From: Microvelia longipes | Taxonomy: Eukaryota; Arthropoda; Insecta; Hemiptera; Veliidae | Reading direction: 5' to 3' | NCBI GenBank assembly: GCA_018340805.1 | Contig: JACMZG010001908.1 | Coordinates: 17,317,268-17,381,267, forward strand | DNA length: 64,000 nucleotides | Shown here: positions 26,319-40,000 of the stretch, piece by piece | How positions within the stretch are numbered: the first letter of the stretch is position 1 | Layout of the letters: each line of letters begins with the position of its first letter | Made by a program: the position numbers and the translations under genes | Notes under the pieces: generated by a model | The model's input: the letters and a program-made list of their open reading frames with translations, nothing else | The model's database searches: none | What the model was told of the DNA's origin: nothing

Positions 26319-26727
26319 ATCATCGTAGCTCCCAGTGTATTTTTGCTAGAGAGTTAAAACATTGTAAAAAAATAATTTACAGCTATAGCTGAGCTATTTG
26401 AAAAATATTTTGTATGACGTCATTAAACCGCAATAATGGGTCAGCAAAAATTTCAAAAAATCATAATACGCGAAAGAATGTTGCGATCAATTTGAGATTT
26501 GGTACGCATGTGGCCATGTTTAAGATTATCACATATGCCAAGTTTTATCCCATTATCAGCATTAGTTTAATTGTAATGAAATTATTTGTATACATTTTTT
26601 ATAAAATCGGAAAATAATCGAATTGAGTTGAAATTAGATACAAGTGTATACCTTTACGTAATAAATAATTACATTGCGTTACAACACGACAAGTATATCT
26701 ATGATTTTTGTTGTAAGCAACATTAAA

Positions 26728-26765
26728 CGTGGTCCGAGCCTGGATAGGTGACCACTGTGAATGAA
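26728..26765 (+). other. 5S-rRNA-like module in R1
   Basis: ACGTGGTCCGAGCCTGGATA followed by GGTGACC is the same 5S-like segment as at 15545, more diverged. Confidence 0.45.
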
Positions 26766-26839
26766 ACGGATACATTTTTTATTTGCAACAGCTTAGTCAA
26801 AAGTTGTCCTGTAAATTCGACCAACCTAACCTGCTTAAC

Positions 26840-27899
26840 GATAATAGCTAACTTAATTTATTAGGTTCTATGCTAATTTATCTTATAAAGTTTAATATTA
26901 TTGCTTAAGTATTAAAAGTCACATGTAATTATCACCGACTGATATGTGATTTAATTGCAAATTAGCACTATATTAATATTAAAACACTAATAATATTTAA
27001 TTAATAGTAATTACTCATTAGCAATAGCAATGTGCAACTACTTTTAATTATATGTAATTACATATTACTGTTGCCAATAAGTAATTATTATTTTTATATA
27101 TTATTAATTGCTTGTCTGTTATTCTACATTTGCTCATTTGTAAATGGAGGCACAAAATGAAAATTTAACACACCAATTTTAACTCCACTTAATGTTTACA
27201 TCAAAATTAAATTTAACATTTTAAAAATAGATAACAAACGCTGGCTTGCGTCCATAATGACAACTCGAAATAGTTTTATTAGGAAACCCGCGAAAATCTC
27301 AAGAGTTATTCATTTTAGATAGTCATGATTTCCCGCGTGAACAATATTTTTCTCGTCTCACACGAAATAAAGAATAGTGCATACGCAAAATTTTGTTAAT
27401 TTTCTTTTATAAATTAAATCAAGTTTTATTAATTTAAGTACAGTTTAATTTTTAAAACTTATGTTTACAGACGCCGCAAAAGTTAACGTGCTATAAAGTG
27501 AACGGATATCAATGACAGGATGCTAAACTAAACTTACTTAAGTTACACCTAAAAGTGAATTAAGTTTAGAAAAAGTTCGCCCTATATAATAACTATAGCT
27601 TAATATCGAAGCCACACAAGTTTATTTGGCTTCAAATAAGTTTACCTAAGTATAGATAATAAATCAAAATATTTCATATTGGTTACACGTTAAAAATTAA
27701 TAGTGCACGAAGGTTTGAATTTACGCGGGAGTCTAAATTTACTAACATAATTTATTTTTGTACTATATTAATTATTTATCTTTTACAATGATTAGTGGAA
27801 AACTTCTTAATTCATTATGACAGGCTTAAAAGAATTTTGATGTAGTGTATTAAAAAAAATAAAAAGTGTGGAAAGGTTTGAATTTCGGCGGGAATCGTG
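26840..27899. other. Sequence upstream of nocturnin
   Basis: AT-rich. A direct repeat of AAGGTTTGAATTT..CGGGA occurs at about 27710 and 27874, spaced 164 bp, just upstream of the presumed promoter. Confidence 0.4.
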
Positions 27900-28018
27900 A
27901 TTCACGTAAAACACGGAAATAATTTAGTTGTTAAGATAGAAAGTGAGAGGTGTTTAGTTGTTCTCGTGACCGCGAGGAGCGCACATTTGTTCTTATTATG
28001 TGTCGTTTATATTGAAGT
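27900..28018 (+). promoter_or_regulatory. Presumed promoter and 5' UTR of nocturnin
   Basis: The base composition rises in GC and CpG (TCTCGTGACCGCGAGGAGCG, a small palindrome GTGACCGCGAGG) directly before the first coding exon. An in-frame TGA at 28013-28015 precedes the start codon. No TATA box at a convincing distance and no perfect CACGTG E-box was seen. Confidence 0.45.
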
Positions 28019-31000
28019 ATGGTAGCTGCACTGCTAAGAACTTGCGCACGTCTACTGCGCAGGTGAGTTTATATGCTGTTATATATAACATTATTGTCAT
28101 TGAGTGACGTAGCGTTGTGACCTTGCATGACCTTGGCCTTCTCTTTGAACATTGGCCTCCATTCTACCAGTTTTCATGACAATATAACAAACTGATACAA
28201 AAATTTAGACCATAACTCATTACTATTGAAAATTGTATATGAATAAGTATTTTTTTCTATAAGAATTGCCAAAATAAAATAGCCGAATTTGTAACTAATC
28301 TTACCTGCCTCTATCCCTATCTCTATCTATCTCTTATTTCAAAGATTTTACGCCAAACTTATCCACCAACTCCAAAATGTTGCCTAAAAAATAAATAAAA
28401 AATAGAATATTCATAAAAATTTGACTTAAAATTTATCAAGTTAAAAATTTAAACAACAGAGAATCTACATCCATCTAGACAAAAGTGGGTTTTGGAATAT
28501 TATTTTTGGTTCCACCATAGTTTGCTGAATAAAACCACAAGGTAATAAAAAACACGACCCGAAGTCCGTTGAAGTTTAAGTGTAAGCTATGTTCACTTAC
28601 ACAAGTTAAATTTACGTTAAATGTAAGGAAGGCAACGGCTCTCATAAATTAAACAGTGTCATACCTGATGAATGAAACCAAGAAAAGAGTGTCTCCTCAA
28701 AATCATTTTTATTATTTATGCTTATTTGTACAGGCACTGATGATGGCCTCATGTTGAGTTAAAAGCACTGTAATAAATTAATGATATCGCGGTGAGACTC
28801 TTTTCTTCGTTCCTTTCATTATGAACAACTCCACTGGTGCTCATTCAAAATAATATCAAGTGTAATACCTGTTTTTATGATATAAGCCTCTTATTTTCCA
28901 TAACTTATACTTATATGGATAAGTAAAACCATATCGCTATGGATCCGCCATATCGCTATGGAGCGATAAATAACTAGAGGGAGCATAGCCTATTTTAATA
29001 CATTGTGAGTCTTGAACATATGTTTGGGGCTCACATGGGTCAGTGTAACCTTATTGAAACCTCCTCCAAAAGCGTTAAGGTTATAATAAATCAAGATTTT
29101 TTTCATTTTCAAAGCGGGAGTTTAAAGTTTAAAACTTTCCTTAATAAGAACGTCGAGGTAATAAGACTTCATTAATTTGTAATCAGTCTTTTCCCTGATA
29201 AAACTTGATCCTAAGATAAGTCCTATTTTACAACAATTAAACAGATTTAATCGTTTGATATAACGTAATGTTAAATAAAGCAAACATTACTCTTATTTAC
29301 AAAACTAAAACACATTTTTTTTAGACTTTTGAAGAAATAAATGGATGTCACATTATTTCTATTACATTTACTTCACTTGGGAGGAACCAAAATTTAGTTT
29401 TAAAATCCTTTGTACAAGATACTATTAATACATAAGTTTTAGTTTCACGTTGGCTCCTAATTTAGGACCCAGGTTGTTATTTGATACCTATTATGTATAT
29501 ACTTACATTTAGAAATAAAATAAAATACAAGAAATTTATACTCAGGCCAAGAGTAAAGGAGGATTCCGCTTCACCCAAGGCTATGAAACAACGATAACAG
29601 ACCTGTAGTCAAAAAGTGCCCAGGGGCGTCGCCCCCTCCCCCTGCTGGGGAAAATTGTCCCCTCTGATGAAATAGTTTTCAACTTTCTAAAAGTGTGTGA
29701 AATATCGCTCCCTCTGGCTTTGGTTTCGCTCCCCCCTCCCCCCTAAACGTTTTGGCTAGCTACGTGCCTGAAAGGAAAGCATGTAAAAACAAAAACTATG
29801 AAACAACAAATACCATGAGATACCACAACAGTCCCAAATGAGAACACCTCGAGCATACCTATAAACCACGAAGTAAAGTAGCCGCAAAATTGTTATTTTC
29901 TCTTTGAAAAATCTTCAAAAAAAAGATAAAGATAGTAGCAGTAGGAAGTCAATAGTAGATAGTTGAAACAGACGTTTAACACAACGAGGTTATTTCCTAC
30001 CTTCCTTGATCTCAACACAAGGCCTCCGGGCCCATTCAGGGATCCACCCTCCATCCAATTCTTTTTAACCATTTATTTTGTATTTTTCTTTTTTTTTATT
30101 TATATGTGATATCTAAAAGAAATATTGACAATCTAACAAGGCTTTTGAAATAAGATTACCTTGACCTAGCCCTACGAGAGATAAAATAGAAAAATATATT
30201 TGTCAACAATAATATGATGAAAAAGTTTTTTAGAATCTTTTTACAGTGTTAAGGTCGATATATATTATTTATTTAGTCTTAAATGTGACCTCAGATCTAA
30301 TATTTTATTCTGGCATAGTTACATATACATATATTTAAGAACCGAAACCCTTGTACATATACAAGGAGGTTCTTATTTGTTTATTTTTTAATTTAATGAT
30401 GATCCGTTTTTTACTCGTAGTTAGATATTTCCTTATGGTAAGGCAAAATTATAGGATAGAAATAGACCCCATTTAAGGGTTATAGGTAACAAATTTTAGG
30501 TTGAGATCCTGGTTTTGTTGGACACAAAACCATTCCGTTGTCAAGCTGAAAATTTCAGCTAATATTAATCAAATTATTAGCTTTAGGCCACAAAATGACC
30601 ACCTTCGCTCGCTCATAAATATAAAATTACAGTAACTTACATAGGAGAACGTTAAAAATACAAATCAAAACATAAACAATGTGCGAGAAGCCGGAATCAA
30701 ATGATAAATTATAACTTTAACTCTTTCCTGAAGAAGGTTTTAATGAGGTTACACAGAGCCCATGAGAGCCCCAAAAACATGTTTCAGAACTCTCAATGTA
30801 TTAAGATAGGCTATGACCCCTCTTATTATAGGGGTATATAGTATAAGATAATATAGTATATATATATCTATGATTTGTATAGGTTAATTAAAAGGTTTAT
30901 TGCATATTAACGTCTATACTTATAAACCTGTATTTACCCATAAAATTGAGAATTAAAAAATAGCGGTTTTGGTCATTATTCTGGGAGGGATAATCTCAGG

Positions 31001-34000
31001 ATGAAAATGATGACCAGAGAAGGGGATTGATAAATGTACTTATGGTAATTTATAAACGGTATAAATGTGTATATAACATTATTAAAATATAAAACTGTCC
31101 TTATGGCGAGCGAAGCCTAAAGAAACTTAACGTTTTGCTTCCCAGTCATCCGAACAACCTCATTAGACATATTGTCTGACAAAAATTCGCTGAAATAACT
31201 CAAGAGGTCTTAAAACACTTGAAACGGAATTAGTTACGTTAACTTAAGGGTTATTTCCGAAATACTAACGCTATCAATATTATAATCAAACTACTTACAA
31301 TTAATGTTATGGATTATTTCAAATATAATGAATCACAGTGAAAATACTATAAATTAAATAAAAAGATTTACGTCTATGGAAACCTTATCAGAGTACATTT
31401 ATTTTATCATCTCATAAAAATAATGATAATGACTGTCCTATTTCTAAATTCTCGAAAACGTAGGAATACGTCGAGACGGGTCGGTTTAGTGCACCTTAGT
31501 CTAGTCTACATGTTTGGTTAGGCTGTTCCAATGCTTAATATTTTTTCCGACTAAATTGAAGAATGACGAAGCGTATGCGGTGTAATACAGAGACACGTGT
31601 TAACATAAAGTGTGTGAAGATCAAGGTTAGTAATGAACGAAAAAGTTTTACTCTGACTAGTTAGGTTATAACTAGAATACTTTTACAGTTTCTGTTATAG
31701 ATGCCTAAAATAAAGCAAAGTTCTACTTAATTTTGAGTGCAATTACTTCGATCACTCGCGATATTTGGCTGGCGCTGGGGGTTTAACCCTGTGTTCAACC
31801 TCCTTAGGGCTCTAACCCCAAATATTCACGCGAGGTTAAACACGGTGTTCAGCCCCCACCCACAAGAAACTTGTTATATTCTTACCTTTTATGTGTTGTT
31901 TTTATTTGTAATTACGTTTATTCATTGTACACAGTTAAGTTACGAATTTATTTATACCTTATAACTTCTAGAAACAGGTTTTGTTCATTTGGCGAGTTTA
32001 GAAAAATACTCCGTAATCTGATAAACATGCTGCCAACCGCAAGTTTTAGAGAAACTACGAACTTTTTCAGATTTGCGAATCTTTTTTTAGTTTAATGATT
32101 AGAGTAAAATAAAATTAGCAGTAAAATTACTTATTTTAATGCATAACATTATAAGCTCATCAATTAATTAAGTTATTATTAATTTTTTTTTAAAAAATAA
32201 ATAATACACGTCAGAGGTGATAAATTAAAAAAGGAGGCCTCTTTTTACAAAGTTGTGTGTCTATGTATGTGTGTGTGTGTATGTGTCTGTTATCATCGTA
32301 GCTTCCAATGTATTTATGCTAGAGAGTTGAACCTTTGTACAAAAATCAGTCTATTCATCAGAAGCGTTAATTTTTAAAAAACGCACACAAGTCATCTGAT
32401 AAAATTAATGCTTATAATGAGATAAAACTTGACACATATTTTACTTTTATACATTGCTACATGCGTGCCAAATCTCAAATTAATCGCAACATTTTTCCGT
32501 GTTTTATGTTTTTTCAAAATTTTTTGGGGGTTAATGACATAAAAAAAATAAAATCATTCAAAATCATAAAAAAAATATTTTCCGGATAGCACAACACCTA
32601 TAGACTGATTTTTGTAAAAGTTTCAACACTCTAGCATAAATATATTGGGAGCTACGCTGATAACAGACACACAACTTTGTAAAAAATCTCTTATGAAGCC
32701 TTAAAACACCTAAAATGGATAATTCAGATGACATCCCGTTTTTGGAAGTTTTTGCAATGACGATACTTTTCTATATACCTACATATTGTATAAATGAGGA
32801 AAAGTAAAAACAACAGGTGTTTGTAGCGTTGAACAATTTTTGTTGAACAAAAAAAGCAAACAAATGAAAATAAATTAACTTTACTAGGGTATTGTAACGA
32901 AAATAAATAGATATAAAGGATTCAAGTAAATCAGTGTAGGTATTTTCTTTAGCCCTGTTACAAAAGTTTTAAACTCCCATTAATACTCCGTGAACAAACA
33001 ATAAAAGTGTATATTTAATTAAGAAAATGTCTAGAAACTCTTATATTACACATGTAATTTATATTCCTCATTATCTTTTTCTTTATAAATTATCTCAAAT
33101 TATTTATCAAATATCAAATAATAACACCGTTCTGACACAATAGCTGAATTGAGGATGCTCAGAAAATATTTTAAAAACACAGTTAGTTTGTCATATAAAT
33201 CTTGGTGTTTAAATAATAAAATACTTTCACTCTTTTATTCTGTACTGTCCTTCACATTATCAAGCATTTTTTTATTTTACTCATCTTTTAGACTTCTTTC
33301 TTAATAAACATTAATTCAGTTCTATTTTTTGATTATTTGTGAAATAGTTTATGAAAATAGTTATGGGTCATAATAATTATTCAATAACGAATAATAACCC
33401 GTAAGTTTCATTAATATTTAAATTTATTAAAATGATTGTAGGTATATATAAAATACAAATCTGCCCCTTCGAGGAAAATGTATTTTTTTAATTCTTTTGG
33501 GTTTAAAAACAACGTAGATAAAACTGTAAACCTAGTGCTTTAAAGCTATGATTAGTTAATTTACAAAAAAATTTTAACTGACCACTTACCATTAAATTCA
33601 TAGATTAAGTTACGAAATTGTAAAAATATCATAAAGCATTTCTCCGACTTTTTGATTTTTCTTTTCATTACAAATATTTCAAAATGTCTTTCAACCTTTT
33701 TCAAGCATTCACACTTTTAGAACTATTGTAACAATTTGCTTTATTTGATTGTTATTAGGATGGGAAGCTTTACATCAGCTCCCAAGGTACTGAATGATGA
33801 CAGCCAAGATGATGATTTAGACTTACCACTAAGCATGACTAAGGAAGAACTCCTCTCCTACTGTACTTCTCATCTAGACGGCACTCCTTCACTACTTCAA
33901 AGGACATTCGCTAACAATAGTCCGTGTAAGTATCTTACACATAAGAGAATTTAAATACTCTTATTGAACTCTAGATTGAGAGTATGTAAGTGAGAAATAC

Positions 34001-37000
34001 AGGAGGGTATATATCTTCCTCTTTTTAAATAAATAAACGTTTATAACTATCCGATAACATAATTAAACTTACAAAAAAGATGTAACAAAAAGAAAACACC
34101 AATATACATATCTCTCAATCTTATATTTTATCCCCAAACTACAGCTACAGTAGTTTTTATCAGAATCGAACCAAATATGGTATATAGTAAATATTAAAAT
34201 CTGCTGAATGCATCTAGAATCTTTAAGATTTTTCATAAAGGTAAAATATACTTTCTAACCATAATATCAAAAGTCAAAAGGCCCTAGCCTCATTAGCATA
34301 GTTTGCTGAGCATGTGTACTAAATTTCTACACCTAATAGTGACTAAGCAAAATTTCTGGGAATTTGAAAAACAAGAGACAGCTGTCACCTTTTCAGGCTT
34401 ATTTTGCCTTTAAAAAAGCTATGTTCATACATTTGTTTGTAGCATAGCCTACAAACAATGCTAAGGTGGAAAATTCCAGGGCACTTAGACCTCTTAGGTG
34501 GGTCCATTGTGCCATAAAAAAAGCATAGCCTTACCATTGTAAGGCTATAGAATGTATGTATGTACATTCTAACAGAAAATAAATGATTTTTTATTTTGTT
34601 TTCTCACAAAAGAAAATGAAACTTTAACTATAATTTTAAAAATACGTGAAAATACACTTTTAACCTAACAAGGAATAATTAAATAAACCAACGGAACAAA
34701 ATAAGACTTATATCAGTTTTACAGACCATAAACTCAATTTCTCTTAGACAGTACTTCTCCTTATCTAGAATCTCAACTTTAAGATTCCTTAATCTTCCTC
34801 ATATTTCTCTATAACCCACTGATGATGCTCTATGTTATATTTGAAGAAATTGCAGAAGTTTTTGCCATTATTAAGACAAACTTTATCTAAACCGCACTTT
34901 TTTATTCAGGCTTTTTAAGTAAAAAAAAATATTTTTTTGTTCTTTTTTAATATGCATATTAATTTTTAATAATTATTTTTAAATGTTTTTTTAGGTGCAG
35001 ATACATATATTCCTAACGGTAGAACCACTCTAAGAGTACTTCAATGGAATCTACTATCACAGTGTAAGCTTAATTTTATAGATTTTCAATGAATATTATA
35101 TACTATATGATAAAAGTATACTATACCTGTTTCATAATATCAACTTAGATAAACTACTCTATATTTATCTTATGTCATATCTATTTATTTCTTACACATA
35201 GTATCCGAATTTCAGTGCAAATATATCCTGATTATCAGACCTATGAGATATGCATAAAAATAATTAATTATTCATAATCAGACAATAATTTAACATTTAC
35301 AGCAATGTTTCAATTCATGTTTCTACATTCATTTTTATTTTATGTCACCCATAAAATCAACAGATATCTATAATTACAAAAAAAATCAGTCAACTAAAAA
35401 ATAAATATATTATATCTTTTCATAAATAAGAATTAAATAATTTGATTTTAAAGCAACTGCAAGAAGTTTATGCGTAGTGAGCTTACTTTGATAGTGTCAC
35501 TAAAGATACCTCATCCTGTAGAGATATTCCACAAATTTGTTAATTCCTCTTTAACGTTTATTTACTTCCACTTTAGTAAGAACGATACAGGTACAATGGA
35601 CCCACATACGAGGTCTAAGTACATAGGAAATTATTTCCTACGGAATTTAAATAAAGAACGATACAAATTACAGAGAATTGTATAAAATTGTTTTATGATT
35701 TGGCACAAACCAAATACAAAATTTAGTAAACATTTTTATTTGATTATTAGCATTGGCACTAGCTCGACCAACTGTTTTCGTAGCATTGCTCTCCTTTACT
35801 GGTAAAAGCTATGTTTATTCATATTTGTTTGTAAGGAATAATAATAATAGTTATTAGTTAGAAGACTAACTTAAAGATGTTTTTATTAACACTAATCCTG
35901 AACTAACTTTTTTAATAATCGTTACAAAATAATTGAATATGTGATAGAGATAGTATATTTAAGAAGGTTACTCGTTAGCTGAAACTTTAATAACCAAGGA
36001 ACTTGAATAATAAATAGGGAAGGAACCAATTATAATTCCCTTTCCTGAACTACTGTACATATGCACTACTGCACCCTCCTTATTGTCAGGTTATAAACAA
36101 ATTGTTAGTTCTTATTTTTATGTAATGGATAATTTTACACATATAATTTTATTCTTACTTGTTTGCAAGTTTTAAAATAAAAATTTACAAAAATTTAGCG
36201 ACTTGGTATTAAGCATGTTAACATGCTTAATTTAAATTATGTACATAAATTATGTAGATATCTAAAACATTAAGTGGGGTTCATTGATCTTTTTAAATTT
36301 CAACGTTGTCCCAATCCCGCTATTTTCCAGAAACTGGTGACGACATGTTTTTGGGTTTATGCTACCACCCTAGGGCAACTAGCCCTACTAGTCTTAATAG
36401 GACAGATTTTACCCACTATATGGTATGTAATAGATACCTTTATCTCTGGGTACTATAAGGATATTATAATTATACAGTCTAGAAGTGTTCAGAATTAGTA
36501 AGTAGTAAAAACCCTGGTGAAATTCTTTACTCAGAACCGTTTTCTGGTTGGAACCAGTAGAATAAACATTTGTGAAGCTTAATTTGTTCTGCCTCAGGTC
36601 TCGGAGTCAATAATGATAACTTTGTTTGCTGTCCTGAGGAAGCTTTAGCTTGGGATAGAAGGAAATATTTATTAGTTCAAGAAATTATCAAGTACTCCCC
36701 TCACGTCATATGTCTCCAGGTAAATATCATAATTATAAAGTAAATAAAAAAATATATAGTTCCCATTATGTGGATAGTCTGATCAATTAGGATGGATTTT
36801 ATCATGTAAGAAATGGTCTGATCAAGACCATTAAATAAATAATATGACCATGAATAGACCATAAAAACTATGAGTTTATCTAACTATATCAAACTATAAT
36901 AATTATAAAACAATAATAATTAACTCTAAAACAAACATTTTTTTTTGACAGATATTTAAATTTTGAAGAACTCCATTCTAAAATAATAATAGTCACTGAA

Positions 37001-40000
37001 CCAGATTTAGTTCTACAATAGTTTTTAATACTTCTTTATTTTATTACAGTTTGTAAACCACTGTTTACATCTTCAGAAAACTAAATAAAGTTTAAGTCAT
37101 AAAATTAATAAAAGAAACTAGTCTGTTAAAATAATTAAACTAAAGTTACGTTTTAGACAGGCCTGGTTTTTTTAAGTTCGCTGTTTGTCCTCTGCAGCGG
37201 GTGATTATTATATAAAATATATAAAATTATTATTTCTAAATATCTAAGGTTAAAATTATTTAAAGAGACTTTTAACAGCGTAAAAAAATATTTTAGATGT
37301 AAAATGTTCATCAAATAAACCAAAAATATATATTATGTGTTATACTTAACTAGACCAGATTTCATGATAAACATGATGTGCAGAAATCTAAATTTAATTT
37401 GTGGGTTCATTTGGGAAAATGCAGAATTTATTTTATTTTTTTTTAACAAATGATCTTATAAACAACTAAAGTAAGACACACGGTTAAAATCAGTTAACAG
37501 CGTGGGAAAATAGTGTTGATGAACCATTAAGGTTGACCTGCTTTAAAATTGAGGGTGTTGTTTATCAACCACACCCTCAATTTTAAAGCAGGCCAACCTC
37601 CTGGATGATAATCTAGGAATAACTCCATCCTTCGCTTTATTTTCCTACGCTGCCAACTGATTTTAACCGTGTGTCAATCTATAAAAAGAATAAAAAATAT
37701 TAATAAGTTAAACATTTTCTTATTAACATTCTTTATAAGCATAAATAGACGGCTCCTTTTAAACTGATAACAATATTGATAATGACAGAACAAAGTGAAA
37801 ACAAGAGATCGATGTAGTAGTTCATGCTACTAGCCTCTGTTTGAGGACCACCTCAAACCAGGGAGTTGGAACACTGTGTCCCACTCCTGCAGTACAAATT
37901 TTTAAATTACTTAAAATTAAACATAATAAATAATTAAAATATAAAAACAGACTAGACTTGATTTTAAAAACCTAACCTAATTTTTTTTTTTTTTTTTTTT
38001 TTAAATAATATCCTTTATTAAAAGTATAAATTTTACAATATAAATAGCATTCTAATTTAGGATAGAATGCCACACTTTAGAGTTATACACTCTGCGCTGT
38101 GTGGCAAATACTTAATTAACTATAAGACTAAAGAACTATTTTTTTTTAATAACTAACATGCAGTATTTTTATTTGTCTAAATATTCACATATACACATAC
38201 ATATTACATACATACACTCATACACACACATCATATACATACATATACACACATATACACACATACATACATACACACATACATACATACACACATATAC
38301 ATATACACTACATACATGCTCACATATACATACATACACATACATATACAAATACACACATATCCATATATACATAATTATTTTAATACATTTTTATTAA
38401 TGCACAATATTTTAATTTTAATAAACATTTTGTCTTATCCTTATCTTTGAATGAATCTTCAAATTGATCTTGATCAAAGGGAAGAAATAAGAACAACAAT
38501 AATTGAACAATTAGGAAAGTAATTAATAAGTAAATATTTTAATAATTCTTTTTTCCTGTATTTTGTTGGTTTTGTTTTTGACACAGGTAAGTGCGAAGGT
38601 GTTTTTTGAATGAGTCCGTTTTTAGTAAGTCAGTTGTTTTAAACGTTATAAATAACTCTGTAGGTAGTTGATTAATAAGATTCAGTCCGTAGTAAGTCCA
38701 GTATTGCTGTGCTTTTACAGTGTTAGTCTTAGGTAATTGGTATAATCTCTTTGTTTCGTTTCTTGTTCCTTTGCCGTGAAGTATTTCTGTCAGTTTATTC
38801 CTGTTTTTCAGTCCGTATAGTATGCATGTCATTTTGTAAATATTGTCGATATTAAGTACGTCTAATTTAGTATATAGTTTTTTAGTGCTGTATCCTCTGG
38901 GTTTTTTAAATATCGTCCTGATTATAGCTTTCTGTGCTTTGAGTACCATCTTCTTAGCCGTATCACAGGCAGATCCCCAGGCTATTATTCCATACTGGAT
39001 TATAGAATTTATGATTCCATAATAAAGGGATCTTACCTGGGATATAGATAAGAATCCAGTAACTCTTGCAAAAATATATACACTCTGTCTAAGTCTAGTT
39101 GTAAGTTGTTGAATATGAGGCGTCCAGTTTAAGCATTCGTCTATTGTTAGTCCTAAATATTTTGTATCTTTTACTTTTGCTAATGTAGGACACGTACAGG
39201 GTAATGGGTAGGTAGCGTGACAGTCCATCTCGTGCACTCTAAGTTTCGTGAATTCAGGCTGTCTGTTAGTCTGGTTAGTTATTGTCATATAGCAAGTTTT
39301 GTTTATGTTTAAAGTCAGTAAGTTAGTACTAAGCCAGTGTTTAATAAGCATCATGTCTGTCTCAAGGAGTCTTAATGTTTCCGTGAATGAGTTGGTAGCG
39401 CATAATATTGCCAAATCATCGCAATAGCCAATTATTTTCGAATTTAACGTTAAATGGAAGATGTCGTTAATATGGATTAAAAACAAAATTCCGCCGAGTA
39501 CCGTACCCTGGGGTATTGAGTACTCAGACGAGAACTCGCTTCCAATTTCCTTATTAACTTTAACCCTACATCTTCTTGAATATAAATAACTTTTAAACCA
39601 CTCGAGTACTGTTCCTTTAATGCCAATAGCTTTTAATTTCTTAGTTAGCAGTTTATGAGAAACCGTATCGAATGCTTTGGCTAAGTCAAGCATTACTACT
39701 GCGGGTTTCTTGCCATCATCATATTACATTTATTAAATATTCCTGGTTTGTTTTTATAAATTCAGTAGTTAGTCCGTCATGTCCAGGGGCAGCGCTTAGT
39801 TTTAGGTCTTTTATAGCGTCAGTTATATCTTGTTGTTTAAATATCATGTCTTTCCAAGTGTTACTATGTTTGTCTGTCTGAATATTTTTCTTTAATTCAT
39901 GATTTGTGTTAGTCATAATCTTTTCAGCATAAGCTTGTCCAACATTAGCAAAGTATTTAGCCATAACATCAGCAGCTTGTTGTGGTTGTGTGTGTGCGTC

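Larger units (their letters stand above)
25511..26830 (+). repeat. Dispersed repeat R1, most complete copy
   Basis: Begins with a perfect 37-bp palindrome (25515-25551: TACTTTTCCTTTATACC, GTA, then its inverse). Continues with ATTATCCGTTTCAGG, CTGTTATCATTGTAGCTC, TGCTAGAGAGTT, a TGACGTCATTAA block, GCATGTGGCCATGTTTAAGA, ATTATCAGCATTAGTTTAAT, GTATACCTTTACGTAATAAA and the 5S-like module. Two other elements are nested in it (25557-25905 and 26028-26318). Without them R1 is about 700-750 bp as seen here. Other copies lie at 2690-3720, 15185-15610, 32230-32815 and 59600-59990. No coding capacity. Confidence 0.75.

Noticed and set aside
27900..28018. Circadian E-box in the nocturnin promoter
   Set aside because: No CACGTG was found in the presumed promoter; CACGTA at about 27904 is not sufficient.
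29610..29770. Small hAT element with CAGGGGCG...CGTGCCTG ends
   Set aside because: The ends pair only weakly and no 8-bp flanking duplication is present.
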